The notes below the pieces were generated by a model. That model saw only the letters and a list, made by a program, of their open reading frames with translations. It was not told where the DNA came from and made no database searches. Shown piece by piece: positions 25,648-36,050 of a DNA stretch of 64,000 nt. This stretch comes from Billgrantia aerodenitrificans (GTDB taxonomy: Bacteria > Pseudomonadota > Gammaproteobacteria > Pseudomonadales > Halomonadaceae). Each line of letters opens with the position of its first letter. The first letter of the stretch is position 1. The stretch covers positions 124,001 through 188,000 of the forward strand of contig NZ_JABFTV010000010.1 of assembly GCF_021404405.1 (NCBI RefSeq), read 5' to 3'. The position numbers were made by a program, and so were the translations under genes.

Positions 25648-26238
25648 ATGTCAAACCGATTTCAATTCTCTTCGGGCTCGCGCCACAACCGCTACCTGCT
25701 GATGCGGCATGGTCACAGCGAGGCCAACGAGCGGCACCTGATCATCAGCACCCCGGCCAGGGGGCTCTCGGCGTTCGGCCTCTCCCACCAGGGCGAGGCA
25801 CAGCTGCAAGCGCTGCTCGACGACTGGCGCTGGCCATCGCCGACTCGCATCCTGCATTCCGACTTCCTGCGTACCACCGAAACCGCCACCCGAGTGGCCA
25901 CTCACTTCGGGCTCGCGCTGCAGGCCGAGCCGCGCCTGCGCGAGCGCGACTTCGGCGATTTCGAAGGTGGGCCGGACTGCCGTTATCCCGACGTCTGGGC
26001 GCTGGATGCCCAGGACCCGGAGCATTGCGAGCATGGCGTGGAGAGCGCCGCCAGCGTCGCCGCTCGCATGCAGGGGGTAATCGCCTCACTGGAGCAATCG
26101 CTGCGCCAGGAGACCGTGCTGCTGGTGAGCCACGGCGATCCGCTGCAGATCCTGCTGACCGCCCTGGCGGGCCGTGCGCTCGGTGAGCACCGCGCCCGCG
26201 ACGCGCTGCTACCGGCCAGCATCACCCTGCTCGACTGA
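25648..26238 (+). CDS. Histidine phosphatase family protein
   Basis: A 196-residue protein of the phosphoglycerate mutase-like superfamily. The catalytic motif LMRHGHSEANE has the phosphorylated histidine near residue 20. ERDFGDFEGG and VSHGDPLQIL supply the second histidine and arginines. It lacks membrane segments. It is divergent from phnD, so it may act on a phosphoester produced or imported with the phosphorus uptake system, but phosphatases of this class have varied targets (SixA, CobC, broad phosphatases). The substrate is not deduced. Confidence 0.85.
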   Translation: MSNRFQFSSGSRHNRYLLMRHGHSEANERHLIISTPARGLSAFGLSHQGEAQLQALLDDWRWPSPTRILHSDFLRTTETATRVATHFGLALQAEPRLRERDFGDFEGGPDCRYPDVWALDAQDPEHCEHGVESAASVAARMQGVIASLEQSLRQETVLLVSHGDPLQILLTALAGRALGEHRARDALLPASITLLD

Positions 26239-26357
26239 GCGGCGAAGCGCTGCCCGACGTAACGGCTGACGCTGGCCGCGATCTGGGGTAGCATCGAACC
26301 GCCGGCAGGGATGTCGGACCGTTCATCGTATGCCGATGTCCCTAAGGGAGGAGCCCG

Positions 26358-26786
26358 ATGCGCCAATTTCTGTTTCCCAGCCGCCCCATGTCCCGCGGCT
26401 TCCTACTCTTCTTGCACCTTCTGTTGCAGATGGGGCTGCTTGTAACCGCCGCTCTATGGCTGCTGCCACGCACCCCTTGGTTCGCTGCCAGCGACTGGTA
26501 CCTGGCCTGGCCCGAACTGGCAGCGGGTGCCGGGCTGTGGCTGGCGGCAGCATTCACGCTGCGCCTGCTCATCGAGCTCTGCCTGTTGCCTCATCACCTC
26601 GCCGCTCGTGCCGGTTTCGCACCCGGCGACGTGGTGACGCGCTCCTTCGAACGCCGCCCTGCAGTACATGATGCCCAGGCCGCCTGGACCAGCGAGGCAC
26701 GCTCGGTCGAGATCGAACCCAGCGTGCTGGGCAGCGCACGAGTGACACGCCCCGCCGAGCCCCTCAAGCCTCAGGGCAGCATCTGA
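26358..26786 (+). CDS. Small membrane protein of unknown function
   Basis: A 142-residue protein with two hydrophobic segments: about 12-35 (GFLLFLHLLLQMGLLVTAAL) and about 52-78 (LAAGAGLWLAAAFTLRLLIELC). A soluble C-terminal tail of about 60 residues follows. The ATG is preceded by GGGAGGAG. Neighbours are a histidine phosphatase and a diguanylate cyclase gene on the same strand, spaced too widely for firm operon claims. I do not recognise the family. Confidence 0.65.
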   Translation: MRQFLFPSRPMSRGFLLFLHLLLQMGLLVTAALWLLPRTPWFAASDWYLAWPELAAGAGLWLAAAFTLRLLIELCLLPHHLAARAGFAPGDVVTRSFERRPAVHDAQAAWTSEARSVEIEPSVLGSARVTRPAEPLKPQGSI

Positions 26787-26879
26787 CCTACGGCCGGCCA
26801 GGATTCGTCACTTTCATCGTGCACGTTGCGGTGTAACAGAAATGTAAGCCTCTGTTATGATCGGTCTACCGCCCGATGG

Positions 26880-28404
<1,525 letters not shown>

Positions 28405-28427
<23 letters not shown>

Positions 28428-29181
28428 GGAAGAGCTGGGTACGCTCGGACTGCGGGTTGTTGAAGAAAGGCTCCGGCGCATTCTCCTCGATGATCTGTCC
28501 CTGATCCATGAAGATCACGCGGTCGGCCACGGTCTTGGCGAAGCCCATCTCGTGGGTCACGCAGAGCATGGTCATGCCCTCGTTGGCCAGCTCGACCATG
28601 ACGTCGAGCACCTCCTTGATCATCTCCGGGTCGAGCGCCGAGGTGGGCTCGTCGAACAGCATCACCTCGGGGTGCATGCACAGCGAGCGGGCGATCGCCA
28701 CGCGCTGCTGCTGGCCGCCGGAGAGCTGGCCCGGGTACTTGCGCGCCTGCTCGGCGATACGCACCCGCTCCAGGTAGCGCATGGCCTGCTCCTCGGCCTC
28801 GCGCCGCGGCTTCTTCTGCACCCACATGGGCGCCAGACAGCAGTTCTCCAGCACCGTGAGGTGCGGGAAGAGATTGAAGTGCTGGAACACCATACCCACG
28901 TTGCGGCGGATCTGCTCGATGCGCTTGACGTCCTGTGTGAGCGGAATGCCGCCGACCACGATCTCGCCGGCCTGATGCTCCTCGAGATGGTTGATGCAGC
29001 GGATCAGCGTCGACTTGCCCGAGCCCGAAGGGCCGCAGATGACGATTCGTTCGCCGCGCTTGACCTCGAGATCGATGTCGCGCAGCACGTGGAAGTCGCC
29101 GTACCACTTGTTGACGCCGCGCATCTGGACCATGGGGGTCTCGTTGCCGGCCTGGGTTGCTTGTTCAGTCATTGTTCTCAT
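28405..29181 (-). CDS. aapP: General L-amino acid ABC transporter ATPase AapP
   Basis: A 258-residue ABC ATPase of the polar amino acid class: Walker [12 protein letters not shown]-loop [18 protein letters not shown], signature LSGGQQQR, Walker [13 protein letters not shown]. It starts 2 bases after aapM on the same strand, the last gene of aapJQMP. The importer takes up several L-amino acids; specificity is set by AapJ. Its end overlaps the diguanylate cyclase end by 23 bases. Confidence 0.93.
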
Positions 29182-29183
29182 TC

Positions 29184-30284
29184 CTATCTCTTATGGCCGG
29201 TGTGCAGCTTCCGCTCGAGGTACTGACTGTAGCGCGACATGCTGAAGCAGAAGATCCAGAACATGAACGCGGCGAACACGTAGCCCTCCAGGGCGAAGCC
29301 CAGCCAGCGGGAATCCGACAGTGCCGCCTGGACGATGCCCAACAGGTCGAACAGACCGATGATCATGACCAGGGTGGTGTCCTTGAACAGCGAGATGAAG
29401 GTGTTGACGATACCGGGAATCATCATCTTCAGCGCCTGGGGCAGCACGATCAGGCCCATGCGCATCCAGTAGCTCATGCCCAGCGCCGCCGCCGCTTCCT
29501 CCTGGCCGCGGGGTATCGCCTGCAGCCCGCCACGGATGACCTCGGCCATGTAGGCGCTCTGGAACAGGGTGATACCGATGAAGGCGCGGATCAGGCGGTC
29601 GACGCTGACGCCGGTGGGCATGAACAGCGGCAGCATCACCGAGGCCATGAACAGCACCGTGATCAACGGCACGCCGCGCCAGAACTCGATGAACACCACG
29701 CAGAAGCTCTTGACGATGGGCATCTGCGAGCGCCTTCCGAGCGCCAGCAGGATACCGATCGGCAGCGCTCCCACCATGCCCACCACGGCCAGCACCAGGG
29801 TCAGCATCAGACCGCCCCAGCGATGGGTCTGCACGACGGGCAGGCCGAAGTGGCCTCCGTAGAGCATGACGTAGGCGAACACCGGGAAGGCCACCAGGGT
29901 TGCCAGCGCCACCCAGCGCTTGAACGGTAGGCGCGGAATCATCAGCCAGGCGATCATGCCGACGAAGACGGCGAAGGTCACATCGACCCGCCAGATCTGG
30001 CTGCGCGGATAGAGGCCGTAGATGAACTGGGTGAAACGGGTGCTGACGAAGACCCAGCAGGCCCCCTCCCGTGAGCAGTCGTCTCGGGTGGTACCGACCC
30101 AGTCGGCATTGATGAGGGCCCACTGGATGGTCGGTACCAGCAGCAGATAGAGCAGGTAAAGGCCAAGCAGGGTGAAAATGGTGTTCACCGGCCCGCTGAA
30201 CAGGTTGGCACGCAACCAGGCGACAGGCCCCACCGTATTGCTGGGCGCAGGACGCGCCTCGATCATCTTGTATTGAATCGTCAT
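29184..30284 (-). CDS. aapM: General L-amino acid ABC transporter permease AapM
   Basis: A 366-residue permease of the HisM/GlnP family with a long N-terminal extension and about eight membrane segments. The [32 protein letters not shown] segment is the ATPase-docking loop. The long insert before it ([20 protein letters not shown]) is typical of AapM. It pairs with AapQ, which lies 10 bases upstream in the same operon. Confidence 0.92.
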   Translation of the reverse strand: MTIQYKMIEARPAPSNTVGPVAWLRANLFSGPVNTIFTLLGLYLLYLLLVPTIQWALINADWVGTTRDDCSREGACWVFVSTRFTQFIYGLYPRSQIWRVDVTFAVFVGMIAWLMIPRLPFKRWVALATLVAFPVFAYVMLYGGHFGLPVVQTHRWGGLMLTLVLAVVGMVGALPIGILLALGRRSQMPIVKSFCVVFIEFWRGVPLITVLFMASVMLPLFMPTGVSVDRLIRAFIGITLFQSAYMAEVIRGGLQAIPRGQEEAAAALGMSYWMRMGLIVLPQALKMMIPGIVNTFISLFKDTTLVMIIGLFDLLGIVQAALSDSRWLGFALEGYVFAAFMFWIFCFSMSRYSQYLERKLHTGHKR

Positions 30285-30294
30285 GGCGCCTCTC

Positions 30295-31485
30295 CTAGCG
30301 TTCCACCAGCGCCACGCGGGCGTTGAACCAGTTCATGAACATCGACACCAGCAGGCTGATGGTCAGATAGACCGCCATGGTCATGGCGATGACCTCTATC
30401 GCCTGACCCGTCTGGTTCAGCGTGGTACCGGCGAATACCGAGACCAGATCGGGGTAGCCGATGGCCGTGGCCAGCGAGGAGTTCTTGATCAGGTTAAGGT
30501 ACTGGCTGGTCAGCGGCGGAATGATCACGCGCAGCGCCTGAGGCACCACCACCAGGCGCAGCACCAGGTTCTGCGGCAGGCTCAACGCCTGGGCCGCTTC
30601 GGTCTGACCATGGGAGATCGCCTGGATACCGGAGCGTACGATCTCGGCGATGAACGACGCCGTGTAGATCGATAGCGCCAGCCACAGAGCGAGGAACTCG
30701 GGGATGATGGTGATGCCGCCGCGGAAGTTGAAGCCGCGCAGCTCAGGCACGTCCCAGGTGACGGGCACACCGGTCGCCACCAGAATGAATAGCGGTAGGC
30801 CGACGATCAAGGCCAGCGAGATCCAGCCCGCAGGCAGGCGCTTGCCGGTGGCCTCGTGGCGGCGCTTGTTCCAGATCGTCAGCGCGATGCTGGCGACCAC
30901 GGCGATACCGAAGGCCAGCGGGATCAGGCCGAAGCCCGACTCGAACAATGGCTCGGGCAGAAACAGCCCGCGTACGTTGAGAAAGATGACTTCGCCGAAA
31001 GCCAGGCTATCGCGCGGACCGGGCATGGCCCGCAGCACGGCGAAGTACCAGAAGAAGATCTGCAGCAGCAGTGGAATGTTACGGAAGATCTCGATATAGC
31101 CGCTGGCCAGCCGGGCGATCAGCCAGTTGGGCGACAGCCGCGCGATACCGACGATGAAACCGATGATGGTGGCGGCCACGATACCCAGTGCCGATACCAG
31201 CAGCGTATTGAGCAGGCCCACCACGAAGGTACGACCGTAGGTGCTCTGGGACGAATATTCGATCAGGGTCTGGCCGATGCCGAATCCGGCGGTTCTTTCG
31301 AGAAAGCCAAAGCCGGTGGTGATGCCGCGGGCGGCCAGGTTGGCCTGTGTATTGCCGATGATGTAGAGCAGAAAAGCGATGACAGCGGCAATCAGCAGCG
31401 CCTGGAAGATCAGGGCGCGCTTGGCGCGGTCGCGCCAGAAAGGCGGTTTGGGGCCCAGCGAGTGAGCCTTGGAGCGAACGGACAT
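30295..31485 (-). CDS. aapQ: General L-amino acid ABC transporter permease AapQ
   Basis: A 396-residue permease with the docking loop QTEAAQALSLPQNLVLRLVVVPQALRVIIPPLTSQYLN and a long insert after the third segment, features of AapQ/BztB. The N-terminal part (RAKRALIFQALLIAAVIAFLLY) holds the first segment. It is the second gene of the aapJQMP unit and forms the pore with AapM. Confidence 0.92.
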   Translation of the reverse strand: MSVRSKAHSLGPKPPFWRDRAKRALIFQALLIAAVIAFLLYIIGNTQANLAARGITTGFGFLERTAGFGIGQTLIEYSSQSTYGRTFVVGLLNTLLVSALGIVAATIIGFIVGIARLSPNWLIARLASGYIEIFRNIPLLLQIFFWYFAVLRAMPGPRDSLAFGEVIFLNVRGLFLPEPLFESGFGLIPLAFGIAVVASIALTIWNKRRHEATGKRLPAGWISLALIVGLPLFILVATGVPVTWDVPELRGFNFRGGITIIPEFLALWLALSIYTASFIAEIVRSGIQAISHGQTEAAQALSLPQNLVLRLVVVPQALRVIIPPLTSQYLNLIKNSSLATAIGYPDLVSVFAGTTLNQTGQAIEVIAMTMAVYLTISLLVSMFMNWFNARVALVER

Positions 31486-31593
31486 GAAGGGACTCTCCGC
31501 CTGGATCCGTCAAGCAGTTATCAAACCCCGGCCTGGGGTGTCCGGGCCGGGGCAGGGTTGGATCGAGGCACCTCAGGTGACTCGGGCGGTCGA

Positions 31594-32622
31594 TCAACGA
31601 ATCGGCGGAGCGTACTGGAAGCCACCGTCGGTCCACAGGGCGTTGGCACCACGCTCGATCTGCAGCGGTGAGTCCATGCCCACGTTGCGCTCGAAGCTCT
31701 CGGCGTAGTTACCCACTTGGCTGACGATGTTGTAGGCCCAGTTGGCATCGAGGCCCATGCCCTCGCCGTAGTTGCCGTCCTGACCGAGCAGGCGGGCGAT
31801 GTCCGGGTTGCTGGAGTCGCGCATCTCGTCGGCGTTCTCGCTGGTCACGCCCAGCTCTTCGGCGTTGAGCATGGCGAACAGCGACCACTTGACGATGTTG
31901 AACCACTGATCGTCGCCCTGGCGCACCACCGGGCCCAGCGGTTCCTTGGAGATGACATCGGAGAGGACCACAGCGCTGTCGGGATCGGAAAGCTGGATGC
32001 GCAGTGCGGCGAGCTGGGAGGTATCGGAGGTCAGCACGTCACAGCGGCCAGCCTCGAAGCCGCCTACGGTCTGCTCGGAGGTATCGAAAACGATGGGGTC
32101 GAACTCCATGCCGTTGGCACGGAAGTAGTCGGCCAGGTTCAGCTCGGTAGTAGTACCCGACTGGATACAGACCGCAGCGCCGTCGAGCTCGCTCGCGCTG
32201 CTCACGCCCAGGTCACGCGAGACGAGGAAGCCCTGACCGTCGTAGAAGTTCACACCGGCGAAGTTGAGGCCCAGAGTGGTATCGCGAGTGGTGGTCCAGG
32301 TGGTGTTGCGCGAAAGGATGTCGACCTCGCCGGACTGCAGCGCGGTGAAACGCTCCACGGCGTTCAGCGAGATGTAGCGCACGGCTTCGGCATCGCCGAA
32401 AACCGCAGCTGCCACGGCACGACAGACATCGACGTCCAGCCCCTGCCATTCGCCCTGGTCGTCGGGGGCGGAGAAGCCCGGCAGGCCGTCGCTGACGCCA
32501 CACTGGACGGCGCCACGCTCGAGGGTGTTCTGCAGGGTGTTGGCCGAGGCCAGGGAGGCGCTACCCAGTGCCAGTGCCGCTGCGGAAGTGGCCAGTAGCC
32601 ACTTGTTCTTGTTGTCACGCAT
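31594..32622 (-). CDS. aapJ: Amino acid ABC transporter binding protein AapJ
   Basis: A 342-residue periplasmic binding protein with a signal peptide (MRDNKNKWLLATSAAALALG, cut near ASA). It has GAVQCGVSDGLPGFSAPDDQGEWQGLDVDVCRA, RNTTWTTTRD and VCIQSGTTTELNLADYF, as in AapJ/BztA. The ATG at 32622 has GAGGA upstream and the frame is open 18 codons earlier. It is the first gene of the operon, about 110 bases before aapQ, where a hairpin could lower expression of the transport genes relative to this binding protein. Confidence 0.93.
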   Translation of the reverse strand: MRDNKNKWLLATSAAALALGSASLASANTLQNTLERGAVQCGVSDGLPGFSAPDDQGEWQGLDVDVCRAVAAAVFGDAEAVRYISLNAVERFTALQSGEVDILSRNTTWTTTRDTTLGLNFAGVNFYDGQGFLVSRDLGVSSASELDGAAVCIQSGTTTELNLADYFRANGMEFDPIVFDTSEQTVGGFEAGRCDVLTSDTSQLAALRIQLSDPDSAVVLSDVISKEPLGPVVRQGDDQWFNIVKWSLFAMLNAEELGVTSENADEMRDSSNPDIARLLGQDGNYGEGMGLDANWAYNIVSQVGNYAESFERNVGMDSPLQIERGANALWTDGGFQYAPPIR

Positions 32623-32976
32623 GAAAAATATCCTCGATGGGTTATTGGTCTTCTTGAGTGATGCATGCCTGGGCATGTGCCCAGCACCTTAGCAAGGATT
32701 GTTCCAGGACAGGGATAGAGCAGGCAAAACACTTATTCAACGGTCGCAGCCAAGGCGATCCGTCCTGTGAGAGCGCACCGCCTTAGTGCGCCCAGAGCCT
32801 ACCGGCAGCCCACTTGCACCTGCAGAGTGCCACCTGGAAGGAGGAGCGCCAGGCGGAGATCGAGACCGCTGAAAAGACGATGCCCTGCAGGTCATGGCCT
32901 GCGGGGCATCGAGTGAAGCGGCGGCCGGCAACGAGTTCCCGTTGCCGGCCGCGGACGTCAGTGACGTATTAGGGCG
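32623..32976. other. Intergenic region between aapJ and ahpF
   Basis: About 350 bases without a gene; it carries the aapJ promoter and the end of the ahpF transcript. Two hairpins are clear: 32878-32911 (GATGCCC... pairing with GGGCATC) and 32921-32952. Apart from these I see nothing to annotate. Confidence 0.6.
32921..32952 (-). terminator. Strong hairpin downstream of ahpF
   Basis: GCGGCCGGCAACG and CGTTGCCGGCCGC form a perfect 13-bp stem about 25 bases past the ahpF stop. There is no long T run after it on the minus strand, so it may be an RNA stability hairpin or a terminator. Confidence 0.55.
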
Positions 32977-34533
32977 TCAGTGGCGAATCAGATAGTCGAA
33001 GGCGCCAAGTGCGGCCTTCGAGCCCTCGCCCATGGCGATGACGATCTGCTTGTAGGGCACGGTGGTGACGTCGCCGGCGGCGAAGATACCGGGCACCGAG
33101 GTCATGCCGCGCTCGTCGATCACGATCTCGCCGCGCGACGAGAGCTCGATGGGCGAATCGGTAAGCCACTCGGTATTGGGCACCAGGCCGATCTGGACGA
33201 AGATGCCCTCCAGCTCGAGCCGCTTGATCTCGCCGCTGGCACGCTCCTCATACGACAGGCCGTTGACCCGAGTGCCGTCGCCGTTCACTTCGGTGGTGCG
33301 CGCGCCGAGGATGATCTCGACGTTGGACAGGCTGCGCAGCTTCTTTTGCAGCACCGCGTCGGCACGCATCTCGTCCATGAACTCGATCAGCGTTACGTGA
33401 CCGACGATGCCAGCCAGATCGATGGCCGCCTCGACGCCGGAGTTACCGCCGCCGATCACCGCCACGCGCTTGCCCTTGAACAGCGGACCGTCGCAGTGGG
33501 GGCAGTAAGCCACGCCCTTGTTGCGGTACTCGGCCTCGCCTGGCACGTTCATCTCGCGCCAGCGGGCGCCGGTAGAGAGAATCAGCGTCTTGCTCTTGAG
33601 GCGCGCGCCGGAGGCGAACTCCACCTCATGCTCGCCGCCCTGGTCGGCGGCCGGGATCAGCCTGACCGCACGCTGCAGGTTCATGATGTCGGCTTCATAC
33701 TCCGTGACGTGCTGCTCGAGGGCCGCGGCCAGCTTGGGGCCTTCGGTGTAGGGCACGGAGATGAAGTTCTCGATGGCCATGGTATCGAGCACCTGGCCGC
33801 CGAAGCGTTCGGCCGCTACGCCGGTGCGGATTCCCTTGCGCGCGGCGTAGATGGCCGCTGCGGCGCCGGCCGGGCCACCGCCCACCACCAGCACGTCGAA
33901 GGCATCCTTCTCGTTGAGCTTGGCCGCCTCGCGCTGGGCCGCGCCGGTGTCGACCTTGGCCAGGATCTGCTCCAGGCTCATACGCCCCTGGTCGAAGGGT
34001 TCGCCGTTGAGGTAGATGCTCGGCACCGACATGATCTGGCGCTGTTCGACCTCGTCCTGGAACAGCGCGCCGTCGATGGCGACGTGGCGCACGCCCGGGT
34101 TGAAGATGGCCATCAGGTTGAGCGCCTGCACCACGTCGGGGCAGTTCTGGCACGACAGCGAGTAGTAGGTCTCGAAATGGAACTCGCCTTCGAGCGCCTT
34201 GATCTGGGCGAGGGTGTCGTCGCTGACCTTGGGCGGATGACCGCCCACCTGCAGCAGCGCCAGTACCAGCGAGGTGAACTCGTGGCCCATGGGGATACCG
34301 GCGAAGACCACGCCGGGCTCCTCGCCGGGACGGTTCAGGGCGAAGGAAGGCTTGCGCGCATCCGTACCGTCCAGGCGCAGGGTGATCTTGTCGCTCAGGG
34401 CGACGATGTCCTTCAGCAGCCCATGCAGCTCCTGGGATTTCGCGCCGTCATCGAGGGATGCGACGATCTCGAACGGCTGCGTGACCTTCTGCAGGTAGGC
34501 TTTTAGCTGACTTTTCAGATTGTCGTCCAACAT
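32977..34533 (-). CDS. ahpF: Alkyl hydroperoxide reductase subunit F
   Basis: A 518-residue flavoprotein disulfide reductase that recycles AhpC with NADH. The start [14 protein letters not shown] is the normal AhpF N-terminus, with AAGGAAA before the ATG at 34533. The N-terminal thioredoxin-like half has the CQNCPDV redox motif. The FAD part has [17 protein letters not shown], the catalytic [13 protein letters not shown] and the NAD-binding [13 protein letters not shown] segment. The C-terminal [28 protein letters not shown] is typical. It lies downstream of ahpC on the same strand; the repeat element at 34703-34843 separates the two. Confidence 0.97.
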   Translation of the reverse strand: MLDDNLKSQLKAYLQKVTQPFEIVASLDDGAKSQELHGLLKDIVALSDKITLRLDGTDARKPSFALNRPGEEPGVVFAGIPMGHEFTSLVLALLQVGGHPPKVSDDTLAQIKALEGEFHFETYYSLSCQNCPDVVQALNLMAIFNPGVRHVAIDGALFQDEVEQRQIMSVPSIYLNGEPFDQGRMSLEQILAKVDTGAAQREAAKLNEKDAFDVLVVGGGPAGAAAAIYAARKGIRTGVAAERFGGQVLDTMAIENFISVPYTEGPKLAAALEQHVTEYEADIMNLQRAVRLIPAADQGGEHEVEFASGARLKSKTLILSTGARWREMNVPGEAEYRNKGVAYCPHCDGPLFKGKRVAVIGGGNSGVEAAIDLAGIVGHVTLIEFMDEMRADAVLQKKLRSLSNVEIILGARTTEVNGDGTRVNGLSYEERASGEIKRLELEGIFVQIGLVPNTEWLTDSPIELSSRGEIVIDERGMTSVPGIFAAGDVTTVPYKQIVIAMGEGSKAALGAFDYLIRH

Positions 34534-34843
34534 GACAGCGGTTTCCTTCATGTCTGGGCTGGAAAATGGCAAGACGATGCTCTCAGCGCTGACGTGGCGT
34601 CGGCACAGGCATGGGCTTGCACGTATCGGAAAATCGCCCGGGCAGCACATGCCCGGGCGGGAACGCGAGGCCGGCTCGCAGCCTCGCGATGATTCGACTT
34701 AGGGAACTGCTGATTCATGTCGCGAGCGAAGAGAGGTTGGCCACCGCCGGAGCGCAGAAACCGGAGCCTATGCGGTACTAGGTGAGGATTTCGAGCACCG
34801 CCGGTGGCCAAGATATCGAGCGCAGCAATGAATCAGTGTTTCC
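34534..34843. other. Intergenic region between ahpC and ahpF
   Basis: About 310 bases with no gene. The part nearest ahpC is the candidate 141-bp repeat element (34703-34843); the part nearest ahpF holds that gene's ribosome-binding site and probably its own promoter. I found no clear -10/-35 pair. Confidence 0.55.
34703..34843. repeat. Candidate MITE-like nested inverted repeat
   Basis: GGAACTGCTGATTCAT at the left and ATGAATCAGTGTTTCC at the right are terminal inverted repeats of 16 bases with about three mismatches. Inside, TTGGCCACCGCCGG and GCCGGTGGCCAA form a second inverted pair. The element starts right after the ahpC stop and encodes no protein. Size and symmetry fit a miniature transposable or REP-like element, but other copies cannot be seen in this window. 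Confidence 0.55.
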
Positions 34844-35407
34844 TTAGATCTTGCCGACCAGATCCAGGGAGGGAGCGAGAGTCTGCTCGCCTTCCTTCCA
34901 CTTGGCCGGGCAGACTTCGTTCGGGTTGTTGCGAACGTACTGGGCGGCCTTCAGCTTGCGCAGTGTCTCGGCGACGTCGCGGGCGATGGCGTTGTCGTGG
35001 ATCTCCAGGGTCTTGATCACGCCTTCCGGGTCGATCACGAAGGTGCCGCGCAGGGCCAGACCGGCTTCTTCGATATGCACACCGAAAGCGCGAGTCAGCT
35101 GGTGAGTCGGGTCACCGACCAGCGGGAACTTGGCCTTGCCCACCGCCGGGGAAGTCTCGTGCCATACCTTGTGCGAGAAGTGGGTGTCGGTGGTGACGAT
35201 GTAGACCTCGGCACCGGCCTTCTTGAACTCCTCGTAGTGCTCGGCGGCGTCCTCGACTTCGGTCGGGCAGTTGAAGGTGAACGCGGCCGGCATGAAGATC
35301 ACCACGGACCACTGGCCCTTCAGGTCCTCGTTGGAGACTTCGACGAACTCGCCGTTGTGGAAAGCGGTGGCCTTGAACGGCTGGACTTCGGTGTTGATCA
35401 GGGACAT
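34844..35407 (-). CDS. ahpC: Alkyl hydroperoxide reductase subunit C (peroxiredoxin)
   Basis: A 187-residue typical 2-Cys peroxiredoxin, exact family length. The peroxidatic cysteine is in FMPAAFTFNCPTEVED (Cys near 47) and the resolving one in NEVCPAKWKEGEQTL (Cys near 166). It starts MSLINTEVQPFKATAFHNGEF, the standard AhpC N-terminus. It reduces hydrogen peroxide and alkyl peroxides and is recharged by AhpF. It precedes ahpF, separated by an inserted repeat element. Confidence 0.97.
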   Translation of the reverse strand: MSLINTEVQPFKATAFHNGEFVEVSNEDLKGQWSVVIFMPAAFTFNCPTEVEDAAEHYEEFKKAGAEVYIVTTDTHFSHKVWHETSPAVGKAKFPLVGDPTHQLTRAFGVHIEEAGLALRGTFVIDPEGVIKTLEIHDNAIARDVAETLRKLKAAQYVRNNPNEVCPAKWKEGEQTLAPSLDLVGKI

Positions 35408-35535
35408 TCAGTAATGCTCCGTGTCATTGGTGGGGTGATCCGAATACGGGGGCTATCTTATCCATCGCAACCCATAGGCGAAAATTGATTGCCGCCATGG
35501 TTCCGATAAGGGTTCTCTATGGTGTCACCGAAACG

Positions 35536-35940
35536 CTATTGCAAGGCTATCGCCTCACCCTGACGATTCAGCGCCAGGAAGCTCTGGGTATTGCCCATCT
35601 GCAGCGACTGCACCATGCGCTGCAGATGGTTCTCGGCCTCTTCGCTGGTGGGCGCCTCTCGACCGCGGCCGGACAGCGCGCCGACGAAGACGACGTCCCA
35701 CTCAATGCCGGTGTGCTGCGACTCCGCCACCAGCGCATCCATGTCACTGAGCTCCTCGGGCGCCTTGTCGACGCACAGTACCGGGGTCAGCGCGCCACCC
35801 TCCCCCTGCTCGAAGCGCTCACGCTGCTCCTGGGTGGGGTTGTCCGGCAACTCGGCGCGGGTGAAGACGAACAGCAGCCGCTGCGGCTCTGGCTGACGAC
35901 GCGCCTCGTCCAGCAGATCGGCAAAACGGGAAATGGCCAA
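35536..35940 (-). CDS. Small conserved protein, often labelled ribonucleotide reductase alpha-like
   Basis: A 134-residue protein starting at TTG (35940) with GGAGG upstream, which gives the usual start LAISRFADLLDEARRQ. The longer frame to 36063 has no ribosome-binding site and reads as foreign sequence, so I do not use it. Recognisable segments are QRLLFVFTRAELPD, GEGGALTPVLCVDKAPEEL and DVVFVGALSGRG. Databases call similar proteins 'ribonucleotide reductase subunit alpha', but there is no catalytic domain and the name looks wrong. The function is unknown. Confidence 0.75.
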   Translation of the reverse strand: MAISRFADLLDEARRQPEPQRLLFVFTRAELPDNPTQEQRERFEQGEGGALTPVLCVDKAPEELSDMDALVAESQHTGIEWDVVFVGALSGRGREAPTSEEAENHLQRMVQSLQMGNTQSFLALNRQGEAIALQ

Positions 35941-36050
35941 GGCAATCCTCCAGCAGATTCCGTGCGCTTTCGCGACATGATCGAGTCGTGCGCCGGGCAT
36001 CCGGCGGCTCCCGATACGATAGCGCATCGAGCACCGCTGCGTGCAAGCGA

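Noticed and set aside
35408-35535. OxyR-binding site upstream of ahpC
   Set aside because: CTAT and ATAG half-sites occur near 35453-35477 but their spacing does not fit the four-half-site OxyR pattern.
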